Shown here piece by piece: positions 1 to 6,736 of a stretch of DNA of 27,711 nt. Both the position numbers and the translations under genes were made by a program. The stretch lies in the NCBI GenBank assembly GCA_027886925.1, contig JAPCJN010000017.1, positions 1 through 27,711 on the forward strand, written 5' to 3'. This stretch comes from Nitrososphaerota archaeon. Lineage in GTDB: Archaea > Thermoproteota > Nitrososphaeria > Nitrososphaerales > UBA183. Each line of letters begins with the position of its first letter. Position 1 is the stretch's first letter. The notes beneath the pieces were generated by a model. The model ran no database searches and was not told where the DNA came from. It saw nothing but the letters and a program-made list of their open reading frames with translations.

Positions 1-627
1 GTGGTGGCGACCGTGAACGTAGGAGCTGCTCCAACAGGCGCCTCTTACGACTCCGCCAAGGGCGAGGTCTTCGTGCCCAATCGCAGCGCAAACACGGTAT
101 CAGTCATCTCCGACGCCACAAACGCCGTGGTCGCCACAGTTAATGTGGGAGTTAATCCAACAGGCGCCGCCTACGATTCCGCCAAGAGCGAAGTGTTCGT
201 GGCCAACTTCGGCGCCAACACCACGTCGGTCATCTCTGACGCCACAAACGCGGTCGTCGCGACTGTGAGCGTAGGAGGGAATCCCTACGGCGCAGCCTAC
301 GACTCAGCCAAGGGCGAGGTCTTCGTGGCGAATTATGGCACCAACACCGTCTCCGTGGTCTCCGACGGGACAAACACCGTGGTCGCAACAGTGAATGCGG
401 GAACGCACGCCTACGGCGCAGCCTACGACTCCGCCAAGGGCGAGGTCTTCGTTACCAATCGCAGCGACAACACCCTCTCGGTCATCTCCGACGGCTCCTC
501 TACCACGACGACCACCACCCCTGAGTTTCCCGCCCAGTGGCTGATCGCAACACTGGCGCTTTCGATAGCAATCTGCGGTCTGCTCTTGGGCAGAAACCAG
601 AAGAGAGCTCTCGGGGCTCGGCTCTGA
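1..627 (+). CDS. YVTN-type beta-propeller surface protein, 3' part (5' truncated by window)
   Basis: The visible 208 residues contain about four tandem units of 42 residues. Each unit has the pattern VVATV-VG--P-GA-YDSAKGEVFV-N---NTVSVISD, the signature of YVTN-family beta-propeller repeats in archaeal and bacterial surface proteins. The repeats are followed by a Ser/Thr-rich linker (about residues 167-176), a PEFP motif (about 177-180), a hydrophobic helix and a basic tail (RNQKRALGARL). This tripartite tail resembles the archaeal PEF-CTERM sorting signal, so the protein is probably exported and held at the cell surface. The GTG at base 1 is simply the window edge; the repeat phase indicates that coding continues upstream. 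The DNA repeats are also very similar, with a 126-base period. The ligand or substrate cannot be told. Confidence 0.85.
   Translation: MVATVNVGAAPTGASYDSAKGEVFVPNRSANTVSVISDATNAVVATVNVGVNPTGAAYDSAKSEVFVANFGANTTSVISDATNAVVATVSVGGNPYGAAYDSAKGEVFVANYGTNTVSVVSDGTNTVVATVNAGTHAYGAAYDSAKGEVFVTNRSDNTLSVISDGSSTTTTTTPEFPAQWLIATLALSIAICGLLLGRNQKRALGARL
46..460 (+). repeat. 126-bp tandem coding repeats of the YVTN domain
   Basis: A block reading TACGACTCCGCCAAGGGCGA, with small changes, recurs near 47, 173, 299 and 425, that is every 126 bases or 42 codons. High nucleotide identity between units suggests recent duplication or gene conversion. Confidence 0.8.
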
Positions 628-785
628 GATACGCCGATCATCCCGGGAGTCCAGTTCATCCGACTGTAAACCATAGGGAAGTCCACATCGGCTCCCCTCG
701 CTCCTAATCCTGCGTGCAAGGTGATTCATGAGCTTCTGGCGCTGTGGTACTCGCTCGTGCATCCCTGGGCCTTTAGGAAGGTCTC

Positions 786-974
786 GTGTCCTTCAGGCCC
801 CGTGCGAAGAAGCCGTATTGGGAGCGTCTGCGCGGCATGTATCTTTGCTCGCCCTCCAAGCCTCAGAGAGGCGATTTAACGCAAATTTCCCCGAAGGTGT
901 GTATGAAAAAGGACTACGGCCGAGACGTGTCGAACATGATCCGGGCGGAAAATATCCGCCCGGGTGCGTTATGA
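786..974 (+). CDS. Possible small basic protein, unrecognised
   Basis: A 62-residue frame starting at GTG 786 is preceded by GGAAGG at 776-781, a plausible ribosome binding site. The product would be basic and hydrophilic (it begins MSFRPRAKKPYWERLRGMYL) with two cysteines and no domain I recognise. Two overlapping frames on either strand are of similar length, so coding is uncertain. The 9-bp hairpin at 941-963 falls inside its 3' end, which may instead mean the whole stretch is non-coding. No neighbour suggests a role. Confidence 0.25.
   Translation: MSFRPRAKKPYWERLRGMYLCSPSKPQRGDLTQISPKVCMKKDYGRDVSNMIRAENIRPGAL
941..963. other. Perfect 9-bp hairpin with 5-nt loop
   Basis: CCGGGCGGA (941-949), loop AAATA, TCCGCCCGG (955-963). 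It is very GC-rich, and the + strand downstream becomes T-rich (970-1005), so it may act as a terminator or be part of a structured RNA. Confidence 0.6.
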
Positions 975-1060
975 TTTTGACCATTTTCGGTTAACGGTTT
1001 TAAGAACGCCCGAAAAACCCCGACGATATTAGAGAAGTATCTGAAGACTCGGTGCTGCTC

Positions 1061-1281
1061 TTGGCGCTTATTTCGCCAAAGGTAAGATTGATTTCAGCTA
1101 TTTTTGGCAGCTATGACCTGACTATCGGATAGAGACACAGTGAATCGAATAGAGCGGTGGAATCTTTCGTGACTAGACCACAGACAACAAGATTAGCGTC
1201 TCCAATTGCGGAGACCCAGAAGCTTCAATCATTCACATAACGCGAGGCTGGTGCTTTCCATAAGAAAGACACCGCGCCTCG
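1061..1281. other. Gene-free stretch with three inverted repeats (possible structured RNA or terminator)
   Basis: No convincing gene lies between about 975 and 1311. Three foldable elements occur: TTGGCG/CGCCAA (1061-1066/1074-1079, 7-nt loop); GTCTCC/GGAGAC (1198-1203/1210-1215, 6-nt loop); and a longer imperfect stem at 1243-1281. The long stem is CGAGGC/GCCTCG outside, then GGTG/CACC, then CTTTC/GAAAG around a CATAA loop. It begins 31 bp past the stop codon of the minus-strand gene at 1312, so it could terminate that transcript, although no clear T-run follows it. Confidence 0.4.
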
Positions 1282-1311
1282 GCGAGTGAACGTCTGCCGA
1301 ACGATCAGTTT

Positions 1312-1746
1312 CTACTTCTGAGCGTAGAACTTTGCCTGGAACTCGCCGGTAGCGTTGTTAGCTGTGCCTTCAATCCAGCCCTTGGTCGTGTTGAGCCACG
1401 CCAGCTTCTCAGACTGGGTCATGAAGACTGCCTCTCCCTCGAACGCGGCCGTTGTCGGACCGGTGTTCTTTCCAGTGCCTCTGGAGGTGATGACGATAAA
1501 GTCGCCTTCCACGGTGTTCTGGATAGCCTTTGTCTCATATTGACTGGTGCCGTCTCGGTTCAGGGATATATTGACCGTCTGCATTTGAGACGCAGTGTAC
1601 TTGCCCGTGAACTGGCCTGTGGCATTGTTTGATATGCTCACGCCAAAGGGTGATATCTCGTTAATCGTCGTAGTGACTGTCTTCCCGCGAACTTCGCCGA
1701 TAAGCTCGGCCTTATTCTGAAGCTGTGCTTGTTGTGTACTAGACAT
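1312..1746 (-). CDS. Conserved-type hypothetical protein with internal duplication
   Basis: A 144-residue soluble protein without signal peptide or membrane segment. It contains two related segments: NNATGQFTGKY (about residues 40-50) and NNATGEFQAKFY (about 131-142). Each sits at the end of a beta-rich stretch, suggesting a small duplicated beta-barrel-like fold. Thr, Gly and Asn are abundant; cysteine is absent. The ATG start is favoured because a strong TATA box (1768-1781) lies about 27 bp upstream, the right distance for a leaderless archaeal transcript. I do not recognise a named family. It stands alone, with more than 350 bp to the next gene on either side. Confidence 0.75.
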   Translation of the reverse strand: MSSTQQAQLQNKAELIGEVRGKTVTTTINEISPFGVSISNNATGQFTGKYTASQMQTVNISLNRDGTSQYETKAIQNTVEGDFIVITSRGTGKNTGPTTAAFEGEAVFMTQSEKLAWLNTTKGWIEGTANNATGEFQAKFYAQK

Positions 1747-1767
1747 AATGATGTAATAGCTGTAACA

Positions 1768-1781
1768 CTATATATAGTTTC
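1768..1781 (-). promoter_or_regulatory. TATA box for the 1312-1746 gene
   Basis: Minus-strand sequence AAACTATATATAGT, centred about 27 bp before the ATG at 1746. This is the canonical archaeal spacing for a leaderless mRNA and the strongest TATA match in the window. Confidence 0.75.
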
Positions 1782-2097
1782 TAACTATCAAACGAAATAT
1801 TTGTAGTTATACCATATGCTTTTGTTACATGCTGTGGACCCATTGGGAGCTCGCAAATAGTATCATGAGCGCACCTTACCTTCACATGATGGTTTCCGAG
1901 CCTCGTTTTGCATCATGGTCGTTGCTATGGCAATGATTTCCGTCCCATCAGCCGTCACTTGTCATACCTGCAGATGGTCGATTCCGAAGATTACATCGAG
2001 GAACGTAAGCTGATGATTGTCATCCCCTGACGCGCAGAGGCCGAGAAAAATGTCGAGCCGTCATGATTCCCCTCCCTGCTGCTGGCTGAGCTGATGT
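1782..2097. other. Intergenic stretch, no gene seen
   Basis: All frames are short. The region holds scattered TGATGA and CTGA-like words (for example 2010-2033), but their spacing does not match a C/D box guide RNA. Apart from the upstream part of the 1312-1746 promoter I see nothing supportable. Confidence 0.5.
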
Positions 2098-2523
2098 TCA
2101 CGGTCTTCCGTTCGACCGGCGTCGAAGCCGAAAGAGGCCGATCGCGGAGGCGACAAAGGTGGAGAAGAACGTCGGCACCGTAGTCGCATAGAAAACGAAC
2201 TCGAGGGTATTCCGGGCCGGGTTCGAGAGGACGGTCACTACGTCGTTTCCGTCTCGGGTGAAGAAGAAGATCGCCATCAGGACGAGACTGATTGACGCCG
2301 CTGCGGCGAAGCCGATAGACGGTCTATACCCGATTCCTACCGCGGACAGGGAACAAACGGCCGCAAGCGGGATGAAGAACAGCTGATAGTTCGCTAGACT
2401 CGTAGTTGCGACCGACCGGAGTATCAGGAACGCGGCGAAGCTGGCGAAGTAAACTAGTCCGGCCATCGGGACTACATTCCCCGCCGATATTGTGCGTGAT
2501 TGTGTTCTTTGCAATTTTCTCAA
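2098..2523 (-). CDS. Four-helix membrane protein, unrecognised
   Basis: A 141-residue hydrophobic protein with about four membrane spans (roughly residues 17-36, 46-65, 69-89 and 108-131) and basic ends (MRKLQR at the start, RLRRRSNGRP at the end). The TTG start is chosen because it forms a TTGA overlap with the TGA stop of the upstream SRPBCC gene, a typical translational-coupling arrangement. An internal ATG at 2464-2466 would give a shorter protein but lacks an obvious ribosome site. Co-transcription with the SRPBCC gene suggests a shared membrane-related role. No family is recognised. Confidence 0.65.
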   Translation of the reverse strand: MRKLQRTQSRTISAGNVVPMAGLVYFASFAAFLILRSVATTSLANYQLFFIPLAAVCSLSAVGIGYRPSIGFAAAASISLVLMAIFFFTRDGNDVVTVLSNPARNTLEFVFYATTVPTFFSTFVASAIGLFRLRRRSNGRP

Positions 2524-3032
2524 CTCGTAGTCCCTTGTCCTAGCATATTAGTCCGAGGTCCAGCATCTGCGGTCTTGTGCCGCATCGAGTCGTGGGACTC
2601 GGCCTCCTTTGCGATTCTGCTCAAGGCCTTTTCAGTCCCTTTCTGGACCTCTCGCTTCACCATGCTTCGCACAAATGCCGGCACGTGGAACTCGACATTC
2701 CAAGTTACCTCTACCCTGACCTTGGAACCAGTCAAAGGCGTCAATGCTGTCACTCTTGTTCCGGTCATCGGCCCTTTGGTCATCTTCACCTCGACTGATT
2801 CCTTGGGTGTCAGCACGACGGTCTGGAGGCCTTCATGCTTCATGAATCCTACCACGACCTGTCTCTCAATCACATTGCCAACCTTGCTTAGATTCTTGAC
2901 GGAGTTCAAGCCGTCGTAATACTTGGGGTCATTGTCTACGTCAGAGACGACGTCCCACACACGATCAAGACCTGACTCTATTTCGCGGCTGTTGGTTATC
3001 ACTGTTTTTGCTGCCTCTTGTTTCCCCGTCAT
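2520..3032 (-). CDS. SRPBCC/START-like lipid- or ligand-binding domain protein
   Basis: A 170-residue protein with the features of the SRPBCC (polyketide cyclase/dehydrase, START-like) superfamily. These are an N-terminal strand with I-S-x-VWDVVSD at the first helix, a D-P-K-Y-Y-D-G-L motif, alternating beta strands with paired T/V-rich segments (GTRVTALTPL, KVRVEVTWNVEF), and a long C-terminal amphipathic helix. Such proteins form a helix-grip cavity that binds hydrophobic ligands; the ligand here is unknown. A paralogue lies at 4805-5251 and shares the (D)(P/D)x-KY(Y/W)...VK-L-K-GN-IER spacing. The gene is divergent from an Lrp-like regulator at 3144 and translationally coupled to a membrane protein downstream. 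A possible TATA element (3066-3075, minus strand) lies next to one half of an inverted repeat, so regulation by the divergent regulator is plausible. Confidence 0.85.
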   Translation of the reverse strand: MTGKQEAAKTVITNSREIESGLDRVWDVVSDVDNDPKYYDGLNSVKNLSKVGNVIERQVVVGFMKHEGLQTVVLTPKESVEVKMTKGPMTGTRVTALTPLTGSKVRVEVTWNVEFHVPAFVRSMVKREVQKGTEKALSRIAKEAESHDSMRHKTADAGPRTNMLGQGTTS

Positions 3033-3077
3033 TGTGTTTTCATCGAATAATCAAAGTCGGGAGGAGTAACTAAGGTA

Positions 3078-3106
3078 TGTCCAACTCGGAGCCGCGTTTT
3101 TGGACA
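3078..3106. promoter_or_regulatory. Operator-like inverted repeat TGTCCAA-N15-TTGGACA
   Basis: Perfect 7-bp half sites at 3078-3084 and 3100-3106, 22 bp centre to centre, about two helical turns. They lie in the 111-bp divergent gap between the SRPBCC gene (start 3032) and the regulator gene (start 3144). Each half abuts a TATA-like element: 3066-3075 on the minus strand and about 3107-3115 on the plus strand. This geometry suits a dimeric regulator controlling both promoters, probably the neighbouring Lrp-like protein. Confidence 0.55.
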
Positions 3107-3143
3107 GTTTAAGAGTCACCGGATACTCCTACGTGCTGCTGGC

Positions 3144-4136
3144 ATGTGGAACTGGATTGACCTGACGTCCTCCATAATGCGGGAGATGGCCAGTTCACCC
3201 TCTCATTGGAATGTCAGGAGATCCTATACTGAAGTCGCAAGGAAACTCGGCGTAGATGAGGAGACGGTCAGAAACAGGCTGCACATGATGAAAGAGATGG
3301 GCCTCCTGCAGGGTTGGAGGCTCATCGTCAATGCAGGGCTTCTGGGGCTGCAGTCATCGAACCTCGTGCTAGAATTTGCGAGTCCTGAGACCAAGGAAGC
3401 AGCCATTCCCGGCATCCGGAAAATGGATGGTGTAATTCTTCTCCAAAATTTCTATGGCGATTCCCTCCAGGTAACCGTTTTCCACGGCCAAGGAGACGGA
3501 GGCGATCTGGGAAACATGCACCTGCGGCAGATTGGCGATTCCAGCGGCGGCCGACTCGTGACGCGGTGGAAAGTCGACCTTCCTCGTTGCGAGGTGAAGC
3601 TAAAGGAGATTGACTGGAGGATAATTGGGCTTTTGCTGAGGAACGCCGAGCGGAAGTTCCCGGAGCTCGCCCACGAGTTGAAGGCCTCGACAAGGACCGT
3701 GAAGAGGCGGATGAACCTCATGATGGCTTCCTCCGCGCTCTTCATGCAGCCCGTCCTCGATCTGAGGAAGGCCAGTGGAGTGACTCCGTGCCAACTTCTG
3801 ATTGAATGCTCTCCAGAGAGGAAACGAGCAATTGACGAATCTGTCGGCTCGAAGTTTGAACGAATCGTGTTTAGGCTGACAAATTCTGGGACCCACTCGA
3901 TATTTACGATATTATGCACGAATGTAGGCGAGACAAAGGAGATCCTGAAGTGGGCACGGGAACAAGAGGGCGTCAGAATGGCGAAGACGGACATCCTTGA
4001 AAATCAAGAATATGTTTACGATTGGCTTGAAAGCGAGGTCGCGGGCCATATCCGAGGGAGCCACAGAAGCCGACGTGTCAAATCTGAGAAACTGCCCGGG
4101 CGGAATACGGGAGGCCCAGAGCTGTCGGCGTCCTAA
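3144..4136 (+). CDS. Lrp-like transcriptional regulator with two winged-helix domains
   Basis: A 330-residue protein with two helix-turn-helix units. The first is at about residues 29-60 (YTEVARKLGVDEETVRNRLH, then MKEMGLLQGWRLIVN as the wing). The second is at about 153-190 (IDWRIIGLLLRNAERKFPEL and the recognition helix STRTVKRRMNLM). Each is followed by an alpha/beta segment that could be an effector or dimerisation domain. The tandem Lrp/AsnC-like layout is common in thaumarchaeal regulators; the effector is unknown. The C-terminus is basic. It is divergent from the SRPBCC gene across the inverted repeat at 3078-3106, suggesting autoregulation and control of that operon. ATG 3144 lies about 33 bp after the TATA-like centre, so the leader would be very short. 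Confidence 0.85.
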   Translation: MWNWIDLTSSIMREMASSPSHWNVRRSYTEVARKLGVDEETVRNRLHMMKEMGLLQGWRLIVNAGLLGLQSSNLVLEFASPETKEAAIPGIRKMDGVILLQNFYGDSLQVTVFHGQGDGGDLGNMHLRQIGDSSGGRLVTRWKVDLPRCEVKLKEIDWRIIGLLLRNAERKFPELAHELKASTRTVKRRMNLMMASSALFMQPVLDLRKASGVTPCQLLIECSPERKRAIDESVGSKFERIVFRLTNSGTHSIFTILCTNVGETKEILKWAREQEGVRMAKTDILENQEYVYDWLESEVAGHIRGSHRSRRVKSEKLPGRNTGGPELSAS

Positions 4137-4272
4137 TGAGGACAAATAATTGACGGCGCGTCATCGTCGGTGTCATCCTCGAGCCGAGAGCCAAGCCGGA
4201 TAATATTATGGAGAGAGTCTCGTCTTCGGCCAGTAGAGGGCGCATGCTCAACAGACACTCCGCCTTCTGCCG

Positions 4273-4289
4273 AAACTGTCCAAAAACGC
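4273..4289 (-). promoter_or_regulatory. 17-bp inverted copy of the regulator-upstream motif
   Basis: The minus strand here reads GCGTTTTTGGACAGTTT, identical over 17 bases to the plus strand at 3094-3110. It contains the TTGGACA half site. It lies 64 bp before the SHOCT protein start and upstream of a TATA-like TTAGATATGA (about 4310-4319), where an activator or repressor of that gene could bind. Confidence 0.55.
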
Positions 4290-4352
4290 CCTAGGAATTA
4301 GGGATTGTCTTAGATATGAATGCGAGAGGCATGGTTAGACAGGTGACAGGAA

Positions 4353-4721
4353 TTGTCAACACGAAGTTGGAACAAGAACAGAGGGATTCCCTGGCTTTAC
4401 GCGGCAATAGCAGTCGGAGGAATAGTCGCAATCCTAGCGATAGGCATAATCTGGACGTCCTTTGTGCGACCGGTGGGGTATCCTGGGCAGCCATTCTATC
4501 CATGGTTCCCGTTCGGATCGTTCTGGATTTGGCCGTTGTTCGGGCTCTTTTTCATTTTCTTCGCCGCGAAGTGGTTCTTGTGGGGTGGTTGGGGCTGGAG
4601 GTCCGGCTATTGGTATTACGGCGAAGCCGCGGGCAGCATTCTCTCAGAAAGGTACGCCAGGGGAGAAATCACAAAAGAGCAGTTTGAGCAGATGAGGAAG
4701 GACCTGGAGCAGGCGCAATGA
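4353..4721 (+). CDS. Small membrane protein with C-terminal SHOCT domain
   Basis: A 122-residue protein with two membrane spans (about residues 13-37 and 50-75), the second flanked by a Trp/Gly-rich stretch. A SHOCT (short C-terminal) domain follows at about 88-120, recognised by ILSERYARGEITKEQFEQM and a closing DLE. SHOCT segments are found at the ends of many membrane proteins and are thought to mediate oligomerisation. The TTG start is chosen because AGGTGA at 4341-4346 lies six bases upstream. The 17-bp regulator motif at 4273-4289 precedes it, linking it to the SRPBCC/regulator locus. It is 83 bp ahead of a second SRPBCC gene. Confidence 0.8.
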   Translation: MSTRSWNKNRGIPWLYAAIAVGGIVAILAIGIIWTSFVRPVGYPGQPFYPWFPFGSFWIWPLFGLFFIFFAAKWFLWGGWGWRSGYWYYGEAAGSILSERYARGEITKEQFEQMRKDLEQAQ

Positions 4722-4804
4722 CTCTCCCGGATGCGCCCCGTAGCGTTCCAGCAGAAGCGCCTCACGGCCATTCCGTCCGAAGACACCTGGAGACCTGAAT
4801 CGAG

Positions 4805-5251
4805 ATGACAAACATAGTCAAGAGCCGAGAGATGCACGCGAGCGTCGACCACGTCTGGGACATCATGTCGCAGACCGACGACGACCAAAAGTACTGGACT
4901 GCCATCAGGGACGTCAAGGTCCTCAACAAAAGCGGCAACACCATCGAGAGGGAGGCGACCGTCGGACCTAGCGGCTTCGGCCACAGGAGCCGGCAGACCA
5001 TAATCCTTGACCCGAAGAAATCAATCAAACTCACCATGAGCGGGGATCCGATGACCGGTGAACGGTCGATAATCCTGATCCCTATGGGCAAAAACAGCAC
5101 GAGGGTCGATGTCGAATGGAACCTCGAACTGAAGGACGTCCCCGGGTTCGTCCAGGGCATAGTCAAGAACCAAATCTCGAAGGCGACTGAAAAGGCATTG
5201 GCGAAGATAGCGGAGGAAGCGGGTCGCGGCGCGTCTTCCAAGGGAGTGTAA
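4805..5251 (+). CDS. SRPBCC/START-like domain protein (paralogue of the 2520-3032 product)
   Basis: A 148-residue helix-grip protein. It begins MTNIVKSREMHASVDHVWDI, the usual first strand and helix of SRPBCC domains, continues with DQKYW, a KSGNTIER turn and paired strands (RSIILIPMG, TRVDVEWNLEL), and ends in a long amphipathic helix. It matches the protein encoded at 2520-3032 segment by segment but lacks that protein's roughly 10-residue N-terminal and 15-residue C-terminal extensions. It probably binds a hydrophobic ligand; the ligand is unknown. It heads a tight run with three membrane-protein genes (8-bp gap, 4-bp overlap, 17-bp gap), so it may deliver or sense a membrane lipid. Confidence 0.85.
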   Translation: MTNIVKSREMHASVDHVWDIMSQTDDDQKYWTAIRDVKVLNKSGNTIEREATVGPSGFGHRSRQTIILDPKKSIKLTMSGDPMTGERSIILIPMGKNSTRVDVEWNLELKDVPGFVQGIVKNQISKATEKALAKIAEEAGRGASSKGV

Positions 5252-5259
5252 TCCGTCTC

Positions 5260-5946
5260 ATGCAGGCGAGCACCGCGCGGACGATCGAGACCCAGGAAAA
5301 AACGGTCGACCGGGGACGGGCGGGCTTTCTCTTCGTGTTAGGCAGCACCCTTTTCCTCTTGCTGACTACAGCGGCGGAGGCAGCCTACCCGAACTTTAGT
5401 CTGCTGACTAACTCGATAAGCGATCTAGCCGCGATAGGCGCCCGCACGATGGTAATCGAAGAGGCGGCAGTATTGGGACTGTCAATCTGTTGGCTCTTTG
5501 GTGCCTACTATCTTTTCCGGAACACGGGAAGGAGAGGAATGATGATCCTGAACATGGCCCCTGGAGCAGGTTTCTTGCTTGCCGGTCTGTCTCCGGAGAA
5601 CTTCAACCTCGTACTGCATTCCATCGGAGCCCTCGTAGGGTTCCCCCTCGGAGCGATAGCCGTAATCATGAGCTATAAGCTGATACACACCCCTCTCAAG
5701 TATTTCTCCTCCGCTCTGGGCGCCCTAAGCCTGATCGCGACATTTGTGACCTTCGCCGGCCAGCAGATCGTAGGTCCGTGCGGCGCCTGCATAGGAAACT
5801 CGCCTGGGTATGTCCAGAGCCTCGATCAATTGATCCTTGGCCTCGGAGGATGGGAGAGCATGATCATTTTCCCGTTCCTCGTCTGGCTGATAGCCTTCGG
5901 AAGCTATCTACTCGCGTCCGACAATTCGAAGGAGAGACCACGATGA
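5260..5946 (+). CDS. DUF998 family multi-pass membrane protein
   Basis: A 228-residue protein with about six membrane spans after a 20-residue cytoplasmic start. The motif YPNFSLLTNSISDLAAIG after the first span, a later FNLVLHS-IGALVGFP segment and the overall length fit the DUF998 family. That family is widespread in archaea and bacteria and has no defined biochemical role. A loop carries a C-x2-C pair (GPCGACIG, about residues 173-180), which might bind a metal or form a disulfide; I have not seen it as a family feature. The ATG at 5260 follows GGGAG (5240-5244). The stop overlaps the next start in ATGA, indicating translational coupling. Confidence 0.8.
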   Translation: MQASTARTIETQEKTVDRGRAGFLFVLGSTLFLLLTTAAEAAYPNFSLLTNSISDLAAIGARTMVIEEAAVLGLSICWLFGAYYLFRNTGRRGMMILNMAPGAGFLLAGLSPENFNLVLHSIGALVGFPLGAIAVIMSYKLIHTPLKYFSSALGALSLIATFVTFAGQQIVGPCGACIGNSPGYVQSLDQLILGLGGWESMIIFPFLVWLIAFGSYLLASDNSKERPR

Positions 5947-6329
5947 GAGTGGGCCCTCTCCTTTTCCGCGTGACAGCCATCGTAGTCTTCCTCCAGTTGC
6001 TCCTCGGCGGGTTGCTCACATTCGACTTCGTCTCCGCGGCGCCGCACATCATTCTCGGCTTCCTGGTCTTCATCCTGGCGATCGCCACGATGATCGCGAC
6101 GTTTGTCTCGAAGCCCTCGTTCAGACCGATGAAGGTGATGTCGGCGTTGCTGGTCGTCCTGATCCTTGCCCAGATAATACTTGGGTTCGGTGCGCTCGGC
6201 ACCGGCAGCGCCGCGATCGCCTGGATACACTTCGTGAACGCCCTGGCAATCTACGGCATCGCGGTTTCAGGGGCGTTCATCGCGATGCGGTGGAAATACG
6301 CCGCTGAGCCGATGAGCACAGCTCATTAG
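5943..6329 (+). CDS. Four-TM membrane protein with duplicated Q...LG...H half, possible haem ligand pair
   Basis: A 128-residue protein starting at the ATG that overlaps the previous stop (ATGA). A longer frame opens at 5778, but that part lies inside the upstream gene and has no membrane character. Four spans form two similar two-helix halves: Q18-LLLGG ... APH35 and Q77-IILGFG ... WIH96. One conserved-looking histidine per half recalls the architecture of haem A synthase (CtaA/COX15) and cytochrome b561 folds, which duplicate a helix pair and bind haem through histidines. Identity with either family is not certain. The tight operon with the DUF998 and SRPBCC genes suggests a shared membrane function. 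Confidence 0.75.
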   Translation: MRVGPLLFRVTAIVVFLQLLLGGLLTFDFVSAAPHIILGFLVFILAIATMIATFVSKPSFRPMKVMSALLVVLILAQIILGFGALGTGSAAIAWIHFVNALAIYGIAVSGAFIAMRWKYAAEPMSTAH

Positions 6330-6346
6330 CCTCACAGTGGTCTCGA

Positions 6347-6736
6347 TTGGCGGATAATCCTCTGGCGATAAAGGTCCTCCAGTTAATGGTCGGCTCGCTA
6401 GTAGTTTTCGGAGGAGCCTCTCTCAGTGTGTTTGCGTCAAATCAGCTGGGCATCGCCTTGGGCTTGGTTCATCTTTCCATAGGGGTTTTCGGCCTGTTGA
6501 CAGGCTTCCTAATTCTCAGGACGAGAGCGTTACCACGAAGGCTTCTCATTGCAGTCAATGTAGTCACGATTGCGTATAGCCTATTCTCGGAGATCCTTGT
6601 CCAAATCGAGTCGTTGCTGCCCTCGTTCGCATTGACTGGGTCGCTGATCGGAACCGTTGTCGCAATAATCATGAGCGGCGCGATTGTCTATTCCCTGTCA
6701 AGGGCAAGAAACTCCTTCATGATTCACACGACGTAA
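6347..6736 (+). CDS. Four-TM membrane protein, unrecognised
   Basis: A 129-residue hydrophobic protein with four spans (about residues 7-29, 33-54, 62-84 and 90-115) and short, sparsely charged loops. The TTG start lies 17 bp after the previous stop, so it is probably the last gene of the 4805-6736 operon. No ribosome site is obvious, and the true start could be the in-frame ATG 39 bases further on. No catalytic or binding motif is visible. Its 3' end overlaps by 13 bp the end of a convergent zinc-ribbon gene. Confidence 0.65.
   Translation: MADNPLAIKVLQLMVGSLVVFGGASLSVFASNQLGIALGLVHLSIGVFGLLTGFLILRTRALPRRLLIAVNVVTIAYSLFSEILVQIESLLPSFALTGSLIGTVVAIIMSGAIVYSLSRARNSFMIHTT

Noticed and set aside
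1..480. Regular 126-bp repeats as a CRISPR or satellite array
   Set aside because: The whole repeat is coding, in one frame, with YVTN protein repeats and no spacer structure.
2005..2096. Possible C/D box guide RNA (CTGATGA, CCTGA, TCATGAT, GCTGA)
   Set aside because: Distances between the D'-like and C'-like boxes are far too long and the boxes are imperfect.
5778..5942. Longer N-terminus for the four-TM gene starting at 5778
   Set aside because: The extension lies wholly inside the DUF998 gene, is not membrane-like, and the ATGA overlap gives a better start.
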